This document shows, in pieces, positions 34,224 through 45,507 of a stretch of DNA of 64,000 nt (position 1 is the stretch's first letter; every line of letters starts with the position of its first letter). Where the stretch lies: assembly GCF_964019385.1 (NCBI RefSeq), contig NC_088645.1:20077158-20141157 (forward strand), given 5' to 3'. A model generated the notes under the pieces. It was not told the origin of the DNA. It searched no databases and was given only the letters and a program-made list of their open reading frames with translations. The position numbers and the translations under genes were made by a program. Source of the stretch: Sycon ciliatum. Taxonomy: Eukaryota; Porifera; Calcarea; Leucosolenida; Sycettidae.

Positions 34224-35839
34224 CTAACACGCTGAGCTCTCGTAAACCGAAACACTTTTCCCCGGCGTCGCAGTTTCATACTCGCCTGCGCTAGTGTTGT
34301 TCGGTGCACGACTTACTCCCTCCAGCAGCATGTACTCACTTGTGTTCACCTCACTCCCTATGAGGCTTGTGCCGTACAGGTGCGTACTGTCTCCACCAGA
34401 TCTTCTGTTTGCTGAGCGGGCCTGGGTGATGACATCCTGAGCGGGATTTCCAACAGCATAGGGTGACTCCTGGTTGTTAGGTTTGATAATCTCGTATGTG
34501 CTGGTTCCAGTGTTGGTTCTTCCTGTGCGGTTGGTAGGATGTTCGTATTCACTTGAACTGTGAGGCCCTATGCTCTCGTATGTGCTCTGAACGGAACTGC
34601 TTGACTTCGTTTTGAATGTTGCCATTTTGGCGCGCGGGTCTGGATCGCTGACGGCTTGCTGGGGTTCATCACCACTGCACTCAATGTCCTCGTAGACAGA
34701 GGTTGATTTGTTGCTTTTCCCGTGATCTGTTCCTGGCTGTGTGTATTCACACCGGATTTGTGGTTCTGGCCGCGTGTAAACGCTTCGGCTCGTTTCGTTG
34801 CTGCTTTCCTCTGGTCCTCTTTCCGGATGCATGTATTCACTCTGCCTGGGGGATTCTACCCACGTGTAACGACTCTGGTCTGCACCGACATTCGCAGTCT
34901 TGTTAGATTTCCTTTCATTTCGCTTGAGGAATGACTTGGCAGTTCCCTGGTCAGTCACGGAGGATCCAGGACTTTCATCCTCTACGCTCTCAGCAATAGT
35001 TTCGCATGCAGTTGTTTTTCCCTGATCTATTTGTGTTCTATCCTCTCCAGTCGAAGAGGGTTCATCCATCGTCAAGTACTCTGGTAGGGGGCCTTTGACC
35101 GACGACGGTTCCTGCACGTGCATATCATCATCGCCAGCTGTCAGGTTTGGGCAGGTTGTTGAACTGATCTCTGTGCGCATCCTCACCGACGAAGAACGAA
35201 GATGAGGATTGTGTTTTACAAAGCTGCCAGAACTGTCGGCGGTGGCGTGGACATTTTCAAACGAGTCACTTTTGCCTTCGCTCTTACTCTCTCGCTTAGT
35301 CATTTTCTTGTGGCCTTGTCCACCAGGGTTTGACACATTGATCGAGAATATCCATTGGAGGGAGAACTCCGTTCCGACGAACATATGCTCGTGTTTCCCC
35401 CGGAGAGTGCGTATCTGAATGTACAAACGACGCAAATTGAACAGGCATCCGACCACCAGTCCTACCGATACGACTGTAGAGACACCAGTCATTACCGTGA
35501 TGTACAGGCGGCCATCGCAATCTGAAAGCAAGAAGAAGAAAAAAATAGATGAAATTGCCAAAAAATGTATTTCCGCTTTCAAATAACAAGTTTGTTTGAT
35601 ATCATGTCCAGATCACGGCATGCTCCCTCCCCCCCCCCCCAACCATGCACAACCATGACATTCGGATCTAGCTTTCTTCTTACAAAAGCAATGCAAGACG
35701 ATGGTAGTGGTCGGCTCAGAATCTATCATTGTTCTAGGGCACTCCCTCTATTTCACTCTCTTGTCTCTCTTTCGCTCCATCACTTTCTTTACATCTCTCT
35801 CTCGCTCCGGCTCTCTCCGTCTCTCTCCGTCTCTCTCTA

Positions 35840-35936
<97 letters not shown>

Positions 35937-36470
35937 CTATCTCTCTCTCTCTCTCTCTCACTCTCACCCTCTCTCTCTCTCTCTCTCTCTTTCGCTCTGT
36001 CTTTCGCTCTCTTTCTCTCTCTCTATCTCTCTCGCTCATCATCTCCAACAGATGATTCCATGTGATACGCATGGTCCCCACAGTTCCACAAAAATCTAAA
36101 CTCGCGGCCCGTAAGTGTACATAGGAGAGAGAGAGAATTCAAGTTTGAAAAGTTTGAAAAACGCTCGGACTCAAAATTCAGGCATGAGGCACAACATGTT
36201 TCTTCTTCTTTTTTGATCCTCTCTCTGCCGATTTGTAAAAATCTCTGCGCCCTGCGTATCTTGATCCAGTTGCCTAACCTTGGCCAATGCGCTCCGGAGC
36301 TTAAATAGTTTGATAAATCTTCAAACCACATTTCCCAGTGCTAAGGCCCGCACTTAACTTGTTTGGGCCTTCTCTACACTGGGATGGAGGCTTTATAAGT
36401 TCCGTGCTGCTTCGGTAGGCTTCAAAAAGTAGTCGTAACGTTAGATTTTCTATAGCTCACCTGCTTCCAT
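34224..36470 (-). CDS. Membrane protein whose tail is a ladder of SH2-docking tyrosines
   Basis: The terminal exon is 35521-34224, starting after CTTCTTCTTGCTTTCAG in phase 1. The favoured first exon is 36470-36461 (ATGGAAGCAG, A at -3, donor CAG/GTGAGC, phase 1), giving 435 residues. The signal-peptide exon at 40483-40420 has the same phase and is an alternative. MEADCDGRLY precedes a membrane helix at about residues 11-32 and the basic RRLYIQIR. The long tail repeats tyrosine motifs: YLTM 152, YTWV 222, YMHP 233, YTRP 252, YTQP 263, YEDI 280, YESI 318, YEHP 329, YEII 346, YMLL 400. Four YxxP motifs suit Crk-type SH2 domains, three YExI suit Src-family SH2 domains and YLTM suits PI3-kinase. 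Reading the frame upstream of 35521 gives a false signal peptide that is really translated intron. Function as a phosphotyrosine scaffold is inference. Confidence 0.68.
35757..36043. repeat. (CT)n microsatellite
   Basis: Pure CT repeat at about 35850-35934 with interrupted CT on both sides. It lies in the putative intron of the minus-strand gene at 34224-36470. The serine/leucine and arginine/glutamate frames over it are artefacts. Confidence 0.98.
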
Positions 36471-37259
36471 ACTGATGGATATCGCACGATTTGGGGTTCG
36501 GTGACTCCACACTTCAGGACCTCGTATGCAGACAGCCAGCCTAGAACACTAGCAAATATACCAATGCCGGTGAACAAGATATCCCTTCAATGATCGAAGT
36601 TATCTTTGCACGACAGACTAAGGATGCTCTTAGCTTTAGAAGTCAACGGAAAGCGCATTGCATGCTCACTTCGGACGCTGTTTTCAGGTTGGGAGAAGCA
36701 AATCCGTGGAAGGGGAATGGTAACGAGAAAAGGCTGCTGGAGACCAGGCACGGTGATGCGCCGCGCAGCTCGCCACGAACAGCGAAGTCGGTCCTACTGT
36801 CTGGCATAGTTTGCCAAGGCCGACCATACAAACGCAGTGTATGTGCTGAGTAATTAGTTGGACGGCTGGCCGAAGCGCACAATGCCCATGGCACCTACAT
36901 GTAGTTGCCGCTGCAACATCGAGTGTTTTGCTGCGTAGAACGTTGTACATGCAGTTGACACAGTGGGCGGGATATTCCACAGAGCTATGCATAAAGATAT
37001 GCTGCAAACGGAAGTAACTACAGGTATGTAGATGGCATAACAGGATGGATGGTGTGGCGAAGTCAGTACCCCAGCATACAGATTTATGCCAGATTGCCCT
37101 AGATCCTGGTGTCCAGAGACATACTGCGTTCCATGTCACTGTGGAAGAGATTAGTGCAATGATTCACTACTGCATGTCAGCAATACACGCACGAGAATAC
37201 GCTGGACGTGATCTAAATCTGCTTGATCTCCACAAGCAAGAGGACACCACTCTGACTTA
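36471..37259. other. Upstream region, nothing firm
   Basis: It lies 5' of the minus-strand gene at 34224-36470. The stretch 36579-36461 is open in two minus frames. One reads a hydrophobic segment (FTGIGIFASVLGWLSAY) but in a phase that does not fit the next exon. It is more likely 5' untranslated sequence. Confidence 0.25.
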
Positions 37260-37560
37260 AATCTACCATATTCTACTACTCCCTGTTCAATACACAGTGT
37301 TTCGGTGAATTCATGCCTCATCAGTTGAGCTCTCCAGATGGTGCTCTCCAGGCACAATCTTCCTAAGCCTACTCAAGCTCAACTGATGAGGGGTGAATTC
37401 CCCGAAACACTGTGTATTGAGCAGGGAGTTGTGTTTTCCTGCAGGTTTGCCGATTGGACGGTTCCATGGAGTTCTCGTGTGCTCTGGATGGCAGTCGTGA
37501 GTCATTCAAGTGAGAATTCAAGTTGGCAGGAAAACCACGAGCTCCCATGTAGGGAGCAAC
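37260..37560. repeat. Dispersed repeat with about 55-bp inverted arms
   Basis: 37275-37330 and 37375-37430 are inverted copies around 'ctgatgagg' and 'gaaacactgtgtattga'. The following sequence (gcaggtttgccgattgga, cacgagctcccatgtaggga) recurs in inverted, diverged form at about 46985-47220 in the intron of the vWA gene. It is a fold-back type repeat of unknown class. Confidence 0.75.
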
Positions 37561-38244
37561 ACACTCTTCCCCTACTATCACCGAAGTGGCACCAACCTCT
37601 TCTTCATATTATACTTGTCTATTGTAATGCATAAGGTGTCATGTTGAGCATACAGATGCACTTACAAATGTTACCATGCCAATCATGCACATTACTTGCG
37701 GCTCGCCACAAGTAAGAGAGAACTGAGAAACAATCCCAACAAAACCATTTTTCACAGCTTGTCTCCGTTAGAGGGATACAATGATTAATGAAACACCTTC
37801 AATATTGTCAGGATCCGAAAAGAGATGCTACAGTGTGCTGTGGTTTTCGCGCTATTTAGAAAATGGCTTAACGACAAAATTGTAAACAATACAAATTTTT
37901 AACAAGAAATAAGATATTTACTATCATTTGCGATGTGTATAGCGTCGTTGTAATAGAGGAACCAATGATGAGGCATGCTACTCACGGCGTGTATTCTACT
38001 GCAATTGGAAAAAAGAATCAAGAGAAAGGGCATATTAGGGACGTTCACATAATGTAAGGTAATCATAACAACCTAAGGTGCCTATTCTATGGAGTGCAGA
38101 AACGTTTTTTGCAGTAAAAACTTCGAAGAAATTGTCTTCGTGCTACTCCAAACATCACCTCGCTCAGAGCGGAAAACATCTGCTCTAAAACTTTCGCAAA
38201 CGTCAAAAGAAAAATTCCTTAGCAAGCTTCTCTCCAATGTCAGC
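37561..38244. other. Intergenic, nothing recognised
   Basis: AT-rich spacer without supported features, at the 3' side of the small minus-strand membrane gene. Confidence 0.35.
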
Positions 38245-40483
38245 TTAGGCCAATGGACTCTTATTATCTAGGCTGCAATGGTTGATGTACGCCTCCAGCA
38301 CCTTTTCAATTCGAAACATACGAATAAGGGTGGCTACTGACCAGAGCGAGAACAGTGCAGACGCCAATGCTACTCCGCACATTGCCTTCAATGGAACGCT
38401 GGTTTCCAAACAAGCTGTACAGTACGTCATTGAAATAAAGGAAAAAAGCAGAGAGAACAAAAGAGGAGAAAAGGTAAAGAAACATAAAAAATCCTAACCC
38501 AACTGTAAAGGAATGGACTAGGATGGAGAGCTGTAAACTGTGAGGGCTCACGGAGGGGACAAACATGATCATGAGGTTCAACCTTTGATTCTGATTCCGA
38601 ACATCCAATCTCTCCTCAGATGGATATTTCCACTCCAAAACCATGCTGTAAAAGATCAAAAGTCCTGGCACTTTTTCTCGTGAACAGTTACAGTTCGTCG
38701 ATACAATCTGCAGGACAGATCCAAAGTCTGCGAAAATCAGCTCTCTGACATAGTACTCTATTTCAGTAATAATGATAAAGTTGCGAAGGGGAATTTACTG
38801 TAATGAAACTCAATGCATGAAAATTGTTAGTACACAGAATGTTTATTAATATGAGAAGAAAAAGGACCAAGGAACTACACTTATCTTTTTTCGGACTATA
38901 GACCATGGTTGGAAAACACCCATATCTCTACATTTTAGCAGTCTCAAGAACATGCTATGGGTCATTGATATAATTATTCGCTGGTTTGGAGGAAAGACGG
39001 GAACGGGAAGAGTCTGAAGAAAAATTGACTGTCAACACGAGAATTCAAGCCAGGGGCCCTCGCGTGAGGCCAGCGATGCTCTAACCACTGAGCTATGTTG
39101 TAGTCGCCATCCCGGCAGAGGCCGTTCAACATCTTCCTTAGACTTCTTAACTCACCATAATAATAATACTTCCGTTATAAAGTTACAACCTCTCCATCCG
39201 TGCATAAATATATGTTTTGTAGGGTTTCTGCGAAAAACGCCTTATCTTGTGCCAATGTTTCTGATGTTCTATGTTGTTTGGTAGTCTACCTACCACACCA
39301 CCATATTTATAATGTTAGTACAGTGCTGTGTAGACAATCCACGCAGCAGATAAGAAAAATTTGGACAACTAAAGTCTTTTCTAAAGCTAAAACACTCCAA
39401 ATATTATTCATTATTAATTAATTTATTAATTAATTTATTTATTACAGCATCTCATAGCACAGTGAGAACACCGGCCAATACAAAGAGAGAGAGTGTTAGC
39501 CAACCAGCATTAGACTCGATTGGAGCGCTTGTATCTAGCCCTTGGCGGATTATGCCAGCATAATATTGGGCATAATCTTAGGATTTCGTCAAAACATTAT
39601 GCTCCGGCATAATATACGGATTCCAACGTGTAAGGTCGGCATAATCTTTCGGTTTAGACAAAAATTATGCTTAGGGGCATAATACAGCTTTGTCAGAAAG
39701 CCTGCAGATATACTTTTTAAATACCCCAGTTACTACTCCTTTTTATAGCCCTTGGCGGATTATGCCGGCATAATATTTGGCATAATCCTGGGATTTCGTC
39801 AAAATATCATGCTCCGGTATAATATACGGATTCCAACGTGTAAGGTCGGCATAATCTTTCGGTTTAGACAAAAATTATGCTTAGGGCATGGCCGTGTGTG
39901 TATGCGTGGTTTCTCAATCCTCTATGTACAGCGTGAATACATAGTGGAACCGAGCATAATTCAGCATAATTCAGCATATTGGCATAATTGTGGCATAATT
40001 GTTGGCATAATTGTTGCATAATCAAAAGCATAATTTGACGATTGGCCGAGCATAGTCCGCCAATGGCTACTTGCATCTCGTAGTTCCTTGGCCCTTTTCT
40101 TATTATAAGAATTATATTCAATGAACTAACGGTTTTCACGCATCGAGTGTCATTGCAGTAAATTATAATATTTTACGTCGCCAGAATGAGCATTGCTGCC
40201 TTCTTGCATGTACTCTTATGAAAGACGATAATGGGCGTTTACTGTTTACCAATCGATCGATATCGATCGATGGGGTCACAAAGGGTTAAAGTGGGGGACT
40301 ACCATCTAGGGTTATGACTGTGTGTGTAATAGTAGTGATGTCATGCTAATCGGCACACACGGTTCGACACACTGGTCTGACTTACAAGCAGGAGATGCAA
40401 GCTTGATGATTGCACTTACTTTCGGCTCTCGTGTTGGCCGCTCCCAGTAGCAGTAGAAAGACCAGAATAGTGGGGTGCTCCAT
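38245..40483 (-). CDS. Putative 77-residue signal-peptide plus membrane-span micro-adaptor
   Basis: Exon 1 is 40483-40420 and exon 2 is 38414-38245. Exon 1 encodes a clear signal peptide (MEHPTILVFLLLLGAANTRA) and ends in phase 1 at CGAAA/GTAAGT. Exon 2 starts in phase 1 after a polypyrimidine tract and GTACAG. After cleavage the ectodomain would be only about 11 residues with one cysteine (CLETSVPLK). A membrane helix follows at about residues 32-52 (AMCGVALASALFSLWSVATLI), then a 25-residue tail with YINH, a YxN motif of the Grb2-SH2 type. The 2005-bp intron contains a hAT-like MITE and a SINE relic. Exon 1 is short but well supported by signal peptide, start context and donor. The join to this exon rather than to 35521, which has the same phase, is uncertain. 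Confidence 0.5.
38460..39019. other. Intron sequence, nothing recognised
   Basis: It lies within the predicted intron of the minus-strand micro-adaptor gene. No open frame or repeat was supported. Confidence 0.35.
39030..39108 (-). repeat. tRNA-derived SINE head or tRNA relic
   Basis: Read on the minus strand it contains TAGCTCAGTGGTTAGAGC, a perfect pol III A box of tRNA type. About 40 bases later comes GGCTTGAATTC, a degenerate B box. The 5' and 3' ends do not pair as an acceptor stem, so it is not a functional tRNA gene. It sits in an intron. Confidence 0.65.
39536..40069. mobile_element. hAT-like MITE with 8-bp target duplication
   Basis: The ends are TAGCCCTTGGCGGATTATGC and, inverted, TAGCCATTGGCGGACTATGC. 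The flanks CTTGTATC (39528-39535) and CTTGCATC (40070-40077) form an 8-bp duplication with one mismatch. The left arm of about 150 bp is itself repeated in tandem, with the second copy from about 39749. The interior is packed with 'gcataat' motifs. There is no coding capacity. Confidence 0.85.
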
Positions 40484-40957
40484 AGTGAACTAGCAACGAG
40501 ATCTGAAAAGTAGGCACCGAAACGCGCTGGATAATATTATATCTATAGCCTGTTTCACTAAAAATGGACCTTAGACTGTACGAAACGGCGCAATGTTGCG
40601 CGTGCCTCGATACTGGACTGCCACGGGAATAATCGAACAGTCTGTGTGGCGATCATGTCGTTTTCATGGATTCTAGTGACTTTAGGATGTTTTTCAAGGA
40701 AGGAACCAAGGTACATCTACGGATTTAAACCAGCTGCACCAATCTGCTCAAGCCGGTTCCTGTGGGCCTGAATCGGTCATGTGATTTGCTAAGTGCGGTG
40801 ACTGCCCTCAGAGGCTAGCTTCAAGACGCTCAAAGAGGTATCATCATCGCCTACAAAAAATCATTTGCTTCTCATCTTACATTTTTAGAGAGACATGTTC
40901 CATGAGGGAAGTAATCTGGGCAGCCTGAGTCCACTGATTAGCACCGCTGTGATTAGC
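40484..40957. other. Divergent spacer between minus- and plus-strand membrane genes
   Basis: The 474 bases separate the starts of two divergently oriented signal-peptide exons (40483 minus, 40958 plus), so this is a candidate bidirectional promoter region. No TATA box or other element is convincing by eye. Confidence 0.35.
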
Positions 40958-41468
40958 ATGCCGATTATACGGTATGCCCAATACTTTGGATTGGTTCATT
41001 CAGTTGTCTTAGGGTTGTTACCTGGCCGTGCATTGACATTGGGCCAATTCTGGAGACAAGATGCTTCGCAAGACAATCCGGGACTCAATAGCACATCAGG
41101 TCAGTGTGTTTTGATTTCCACTATAAATAAAGTATACAACAATAACAACAGTGAATGAGAAGTTGTACTCTACATGCTCTTTCGTTCTGTGATAGACACA
41201 AGAGAAAATGAGCTGAGTGACGATGCCTTACTGTTGATAGAGTGTTTGAACAACGCTGGCTGCTTCCATGTCACCCTCTGCAGGTTGTGGCTTGCAAACT
41301 ACAGCAATCACCGGGTTGTCATGTCTACTCGTCATGCTTGCATTGGCCACTGTTCATATCATGTGGTTGTTAGGTTGGCAGGCCAAGAGAATTACACGCC
41401 TACGTGCAATCCAAGCCAGATTTGCTCAATGTCAATGTCCCGACTTGATGCCGAGTGAAAGTAAATAA
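40958..41468 (+). CDS. Putative 108-residue signal-peptide plus membrane-span micro-receptor
   Basis: Exon 1 is 40958-41099 and exon 2 is 41284-41468. Exon 1 starts at an ATG, encodes a signal-peptide-like N-terminus (MPIIRYAQYFGLVHSVVLG...) and a short polar segment with one N-glycosylation site (NST, residue 44), and ends in phase 1 at CATCAG/GTCAGT. Exon 2 begins in phase 1 after CACCCTCTGCAG. A membrane helix lies at about residues 55-79, followed by the basic QAKRITRLRAIQARF and a tail ending MPSESK with TAA. The ectodomain would be about 30 residues with one cysteine (49). The intron is only 184 bp, which makes this the most compact example of the micro-ectodomain plan. AATAAA overlaps the stop codon. 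No homologue is recognised. The tail has no tyrosine, so it may differ in role from its neighbours. Confidence 0.55.
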
Positions 41469-42587
41469 AGTGAAGAGTTTACACCACGCAAAGTGCGATG
41501 ATGTATTTGCTGCACCTTTCTCCCTGCAACTAACTGCTACTTCAGTGGTCCAGCGTAAAGCGGCAAGGTCGTGTCACAGTGGTCTTTGATCGGCACGAGC
41601 AATATCTGCATGAATTCAGTAGACATGGAAGGTGGCAAACCAAGCGACTTTGCGGATCCACACTCGCATTTGAATAATGGCTAGCCTTCCCAACATGGTT
41701 CCCCTAGAATCCTATAACGAGGTGCACAGTTAGGAAATTCTCAAGTATTGCTTTCCAAGTTCAAAGCTTATGTTTTTGGGCTAATAGTAAATCAGATGTA
41801 GTACTAAATATTTCCTACAGGGAGATGTTGGTTTCTTCCTTCTGATGCCACTCATTCTTCGCTCTACGCACATTGCATCTTCTTGATCTACCAGACCTAC
41901 TGAGTACTTCCGTTGTTCATAATCGCAACTCGCGTTTGTGACTAGATATTGTGGCCTTTCCTCTTTAGGCTAGCCACTGCTCAATCCTATCATTATCTTC
42001 AGTGCGCCTTAGAAGTAAAATAATTATTATGGGAAAAGCGCAATGATTTCAATGATTTACTACGGGTTGTCGTTCATAATGATACCGAAAATGGTGAAGG
42101 TCGTCTCTGGTTTAATTTCGTGTTCATGTAGTTATTATCACGGAGGAGGCACTCACCGCCTGGTTTGTGGTCCCGACAGGCCAGAAGTGTGTCCGGTGTA
42201 AACATTTTTATTTTATTTATCCTGGTAGTACAGTCATATTTCGTCAGTGGTGCACTGTTTTGTTAATGTTACCTAAAACCACAGGATCAATGTTAGTCGT
42301 GTTATGTTAGCCGTTTGTCACACTTACTCTTTATTTTAGTTCTCACTTTTTGTAATACTTACCACAAGTTACCCGTCATGTGTCACACTTCTTTGGATTT
42401 TTAACCTTTGTTTTTCCTTTGATCTCTTTAGTTCCGTATTTCCACTGATGATCGGACCGTGAAAATCGATTTTGGAAACACACAAAACCAAACCTTGAAC
42501 AAATTGTCATGTTGCGTGGTGATGTCTGCGGCATTCATACTTTTCATTGCTATTATCAATGTTAGTGTGTGCATATAATGTGTGCTC
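41469..42587. other. Intergenic with diverged repeat
   Basis: The end (about 42430-42560) resembles one arm of the large hairpin at 44259-44659: both have 'ttccactgatgat' followed by 'aaaatcgattttgg'. The rest shows nothing. Confidence 0.4.
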
Positions 42588-42595
42588 CCGGTTTG

Positions 42596-43147
42596 TAGGC
42601 CTTGATGGATTATGTTAATATTTTCCTGAAATTATGCTTTTCGCAGTGCTGAAAAATTGCAGAATTATGCTATTTTTATGCTAAAAGTTATCATGTTATG
42701 CCGCATTATGCTGCACATTTGCGACGAAACACCACAGCACTAGCCAACTTGGTTTCGCAAAAAAACATGCATGACGACTAGCGCGCGCAAGAGTTTTTTT
42801 TTGTAGATGGCATTGTACTGTAGTAGCAAAAGTTCAACGGGGTCAACGCACCGCCCGACCTAGCTACGACAGTAACATTTTTTAGGAAACTGCCATAAAG
42901 CAGTTTTTATTGCTATAATTTGTAGTGGACTGGACATGTTATCAAGGGAGTCGTAAACCTCCGGCTTCTTGGTGGATCTACTTGTTCTTGTACTTGTAGA
43001 ACCAGTACAACTGTATGGAATTTGATGCGAAAAGGCGCATTATTCCAATTTATGCGATTCTTATGCTATTTGCGTCGAATTATGCGAGTATTCAATTTTG
43101 GTAGGAATTATGCGAAATATGATGCTAGCATAATCCGTCAAGGCCTA
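42596..43147. mobile_element. hAT-like MITE with perfect 8-bp target duplication
   Basis: The ends are TAGGCCTTGATGGATTATG and, inverted, TAGGCCTTGACGGATTATGC. Both sides carry the 8-bp CCGGTTTG (42588-42595, 43148-43155). It is related in its ends to the element at 39536-40069 and is non-coding. Confidence 0.9.
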
Positions 43148-43155
43148 CCGGTTTG

Positions 43156-44137
43156 TGTCCGGGTGGGTGTATGTGCGTGATTGCGCGTGTGTTTGAACGT
43201 GTATATGTGTGGGGTGCGTGTGTGTGTGACGTGCGTGTGTGTGCGTGGCGTGCGTGTGCGCGCGTAGTGCGTATGGAAAAATGAAAATGAAAAATAGGGA
43301 CTTACTGGCCAGGAAAAGCCACTTCAATCAGCTGTGCCGTGGATACCAGGCTAAAATTAGTGGCTGTAAATTCATCAGCCCTGCAAGCTGTTCAATGGCG
43401 TAATCCCAGCACAAGTTGCAATGTATAACATACAATGTAGCTGTTCGCTATCATCCCTTCCGCGATGGGCATGTCTGAGTCTGAGTCTGAGTGTGGGAGT
43501 GCGTTAATGCTTTCATGTGTGTCCGTGTGATTGCGTCAATGCATGTGAGTGAGCATGTGGCTCACGCTTACCTGAGAAATCCCAAGGGGACAAACGTGAC
43601 TACCACACGCTGCTAGCATATCGTCAGCATGTCGTCCACACACCACGACCAGCTGCCTTGGCACCAGCCGGTCACTTCAATTCATCTCTGGCTCTCTAGT
43701 GCGAGACCTAAACGTGCTGCGTTACGTACCGGTACCTTTTGCCAAGAGAGCTTGATTAGCCCCCACTGTGCCAAAAGCATTTGAAAGCTACAATCACATT
43801 TGTTGTGTCTGTTGTGCGAGACCCTGTCAAATTTGTCATAGTCTCACAGAACAAACACAATGTGATGGTGTCAATTGTGCGTTCAAAGCCTCATGGAGTC
43901 AGTGAGCACGATTTCAAATCACCCACGTGACATGTGTTAGGCCAAGTATGAAATACACACTGACGTTGATCCTTTACACGGTAGGGTGTGCATTTTCACA
44001 TGGCACCGTTAGCATTTTTTGTCAACAACATGCTCTCCCGCGTACACTCCTAACCGCACATTGCTTATCCCATTCAGCTAGCATAAACCGTGTATACACG
44101 TACACAGTCAACTTCGCTAATAACGACTGCGGATATA
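43156..44137. other. Intergenic with TG repeat
   Basis: A degenerate TG/CG repeat lies at about 43177-43268 and a 'gtctgagtctgagt' repeat near 43475-43495. Partial mariner-type ends ('cagtcaacttcgctaataac') begin at 44105. No gene was seen. Confidence 0.5.
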
Positions 44138-45507
44138 CAGTCAACTTCGCTTATAACGACACTCGGCGGGGCATCAAAAATGTGTCATTATTCGCGAAGT
44201 GCCGATATATCCGAAGTCTCATTATAATAATCGACGCGGAGACAACAATTTTATAATAGCTATAAAGAGAACAAATTCTGCTGTCATCGCCACACTACAA
44301 CAAAGTCATGAAGGTTTACCAAAATCGATCTTCTTGTCACAATCATCAGTGGAAAGCCGTGACTGAAGAATAACCATGCTAAATCAACAATTTATATACA
44401 TTCAATAATGTGTTACGAGAACAAAACAAAGTGCTTAAATAGAGGATTCACTTCTATTGTCTCACCATCCCTCATTCTATTTAGCACTTTGTTTTGTTCT
44501 CGTAACACATTATTGAATGTAAATAAATCATTGATTTAGCATGGTTATTCTTCAGTCACGGCTTTCCACTGATGATTGTGACAAAAAAATCGATTTTGGT
44601 AAACCTTCATGACTTTGTTGTAGTGTGGCGATGACAGCAGAATTTGTTCTCTTTATAGCTCTCATTATAATAAAAATGTATTACAGTGGTATGAAACTTT
44701 GCTCTGGGCATGGAAATTCTGTCGTTATTCGCGAATTATTATTATTATTAATTCAACATCTCCTGGCTCGTCAGAAGACTGCCAATATATACAGTCAACT
44801 TCGCTAATAACGACTGCGGATATAACGACAATTCGCGAATAACGACCGAATTTCGATGCCCAGAGCAAAGTCCCATCTAACTGTATACATTTAACTTCGG
44901 ATATAACGACTATCTGAATAACGACAATTCGCGTATAGCGACATGCTTTTAGCGCCCCGAGGTCATATTCACTGCTTGAATAACGACTTTCTGGGCTTTT
45001 GACAGCTATTTCAAGTACCTGTCAGTCAAGTACATGTACATGTACATGTACCTGTCATGCACCAGAACCTACATGTATTGTGATGGATATTATTATAAAG
45101 GCACGCATGCAAGAAAATGCAGCCGAGGGGGGGACTTTTTCTTCCTTTTTTATGTTGGCTTCAAAATTGTTGGATTTACCAGCACACCTATATATGTATG
45201 TATACAATGTATATGTAGTTGTACATGATTGTACAGTAATCATCATACATGTACATGTCTCTGGCCCTGTAGATGGCTCAAAAAGGCATATTTTTCAATT
45301 GATTTCCCTTGCATATTGAATTTTTAGTTCCTTTCAACTGCAATATGAAAATAAAGTACACATTGACATAGAGCTAGAAAAGAGCTTGATTTTGATATGC
45401 ATGTCATATTACACAAAATATGGGTTCACATACATTCAAATGGGACTTCGGTTATAAGGACACTTTTCTGATGCCCCGCCGAATGTCGTTATTGGCGAAG
45501 TTGACAG
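44138..45507. mobile_element. Complex of pogo/mariner-like MITEs
   Basis: Outer ends CAGTCAACTTCGCTTATAAC and, inverted, CTGTCAACTTCGCCAATAAC are flanked by TA. A further end of the same family begins at 44792 and is followed by repeated 'ataacgac(a/t)' motifs, indicating nested or rearranged copies. The TA target and the CAGT-type end suggest the Tc1/mariner-pogo superfamily. There is no transposase frame. It contains the hairpin at 44259-44659. Confidence 0.7.
44259..44659. repeat. Large inverted repeat (arms about 185 bp, loop about 32 bp)
   Basis: The arms 44259-44444 and 44477-44659 are inverted copies with only small differences. The outer ends are 'gctataaagagaacaaattc' and its complement. 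A transcript across it would fold into a long hairpin. It lies inside the pogo-like complex and may be a head-to-head pair of element halves. Confidence 0.9.

Noticed and set aside
35522..35582. Apparent signal peptide (MKAEIHFLAISSIFFFFLLS) in front of the docking-tail exon
   Set aside because: The DNA here is a polypyrimidine tract ending CTTGCTTTCAG, a splice acceptor; the hydrophobic residues are translated intron.
35565..36099. Serine/leucine and arginine/glutamate-rich frames
   Set aside because: They are translations of the (CT)n tract.
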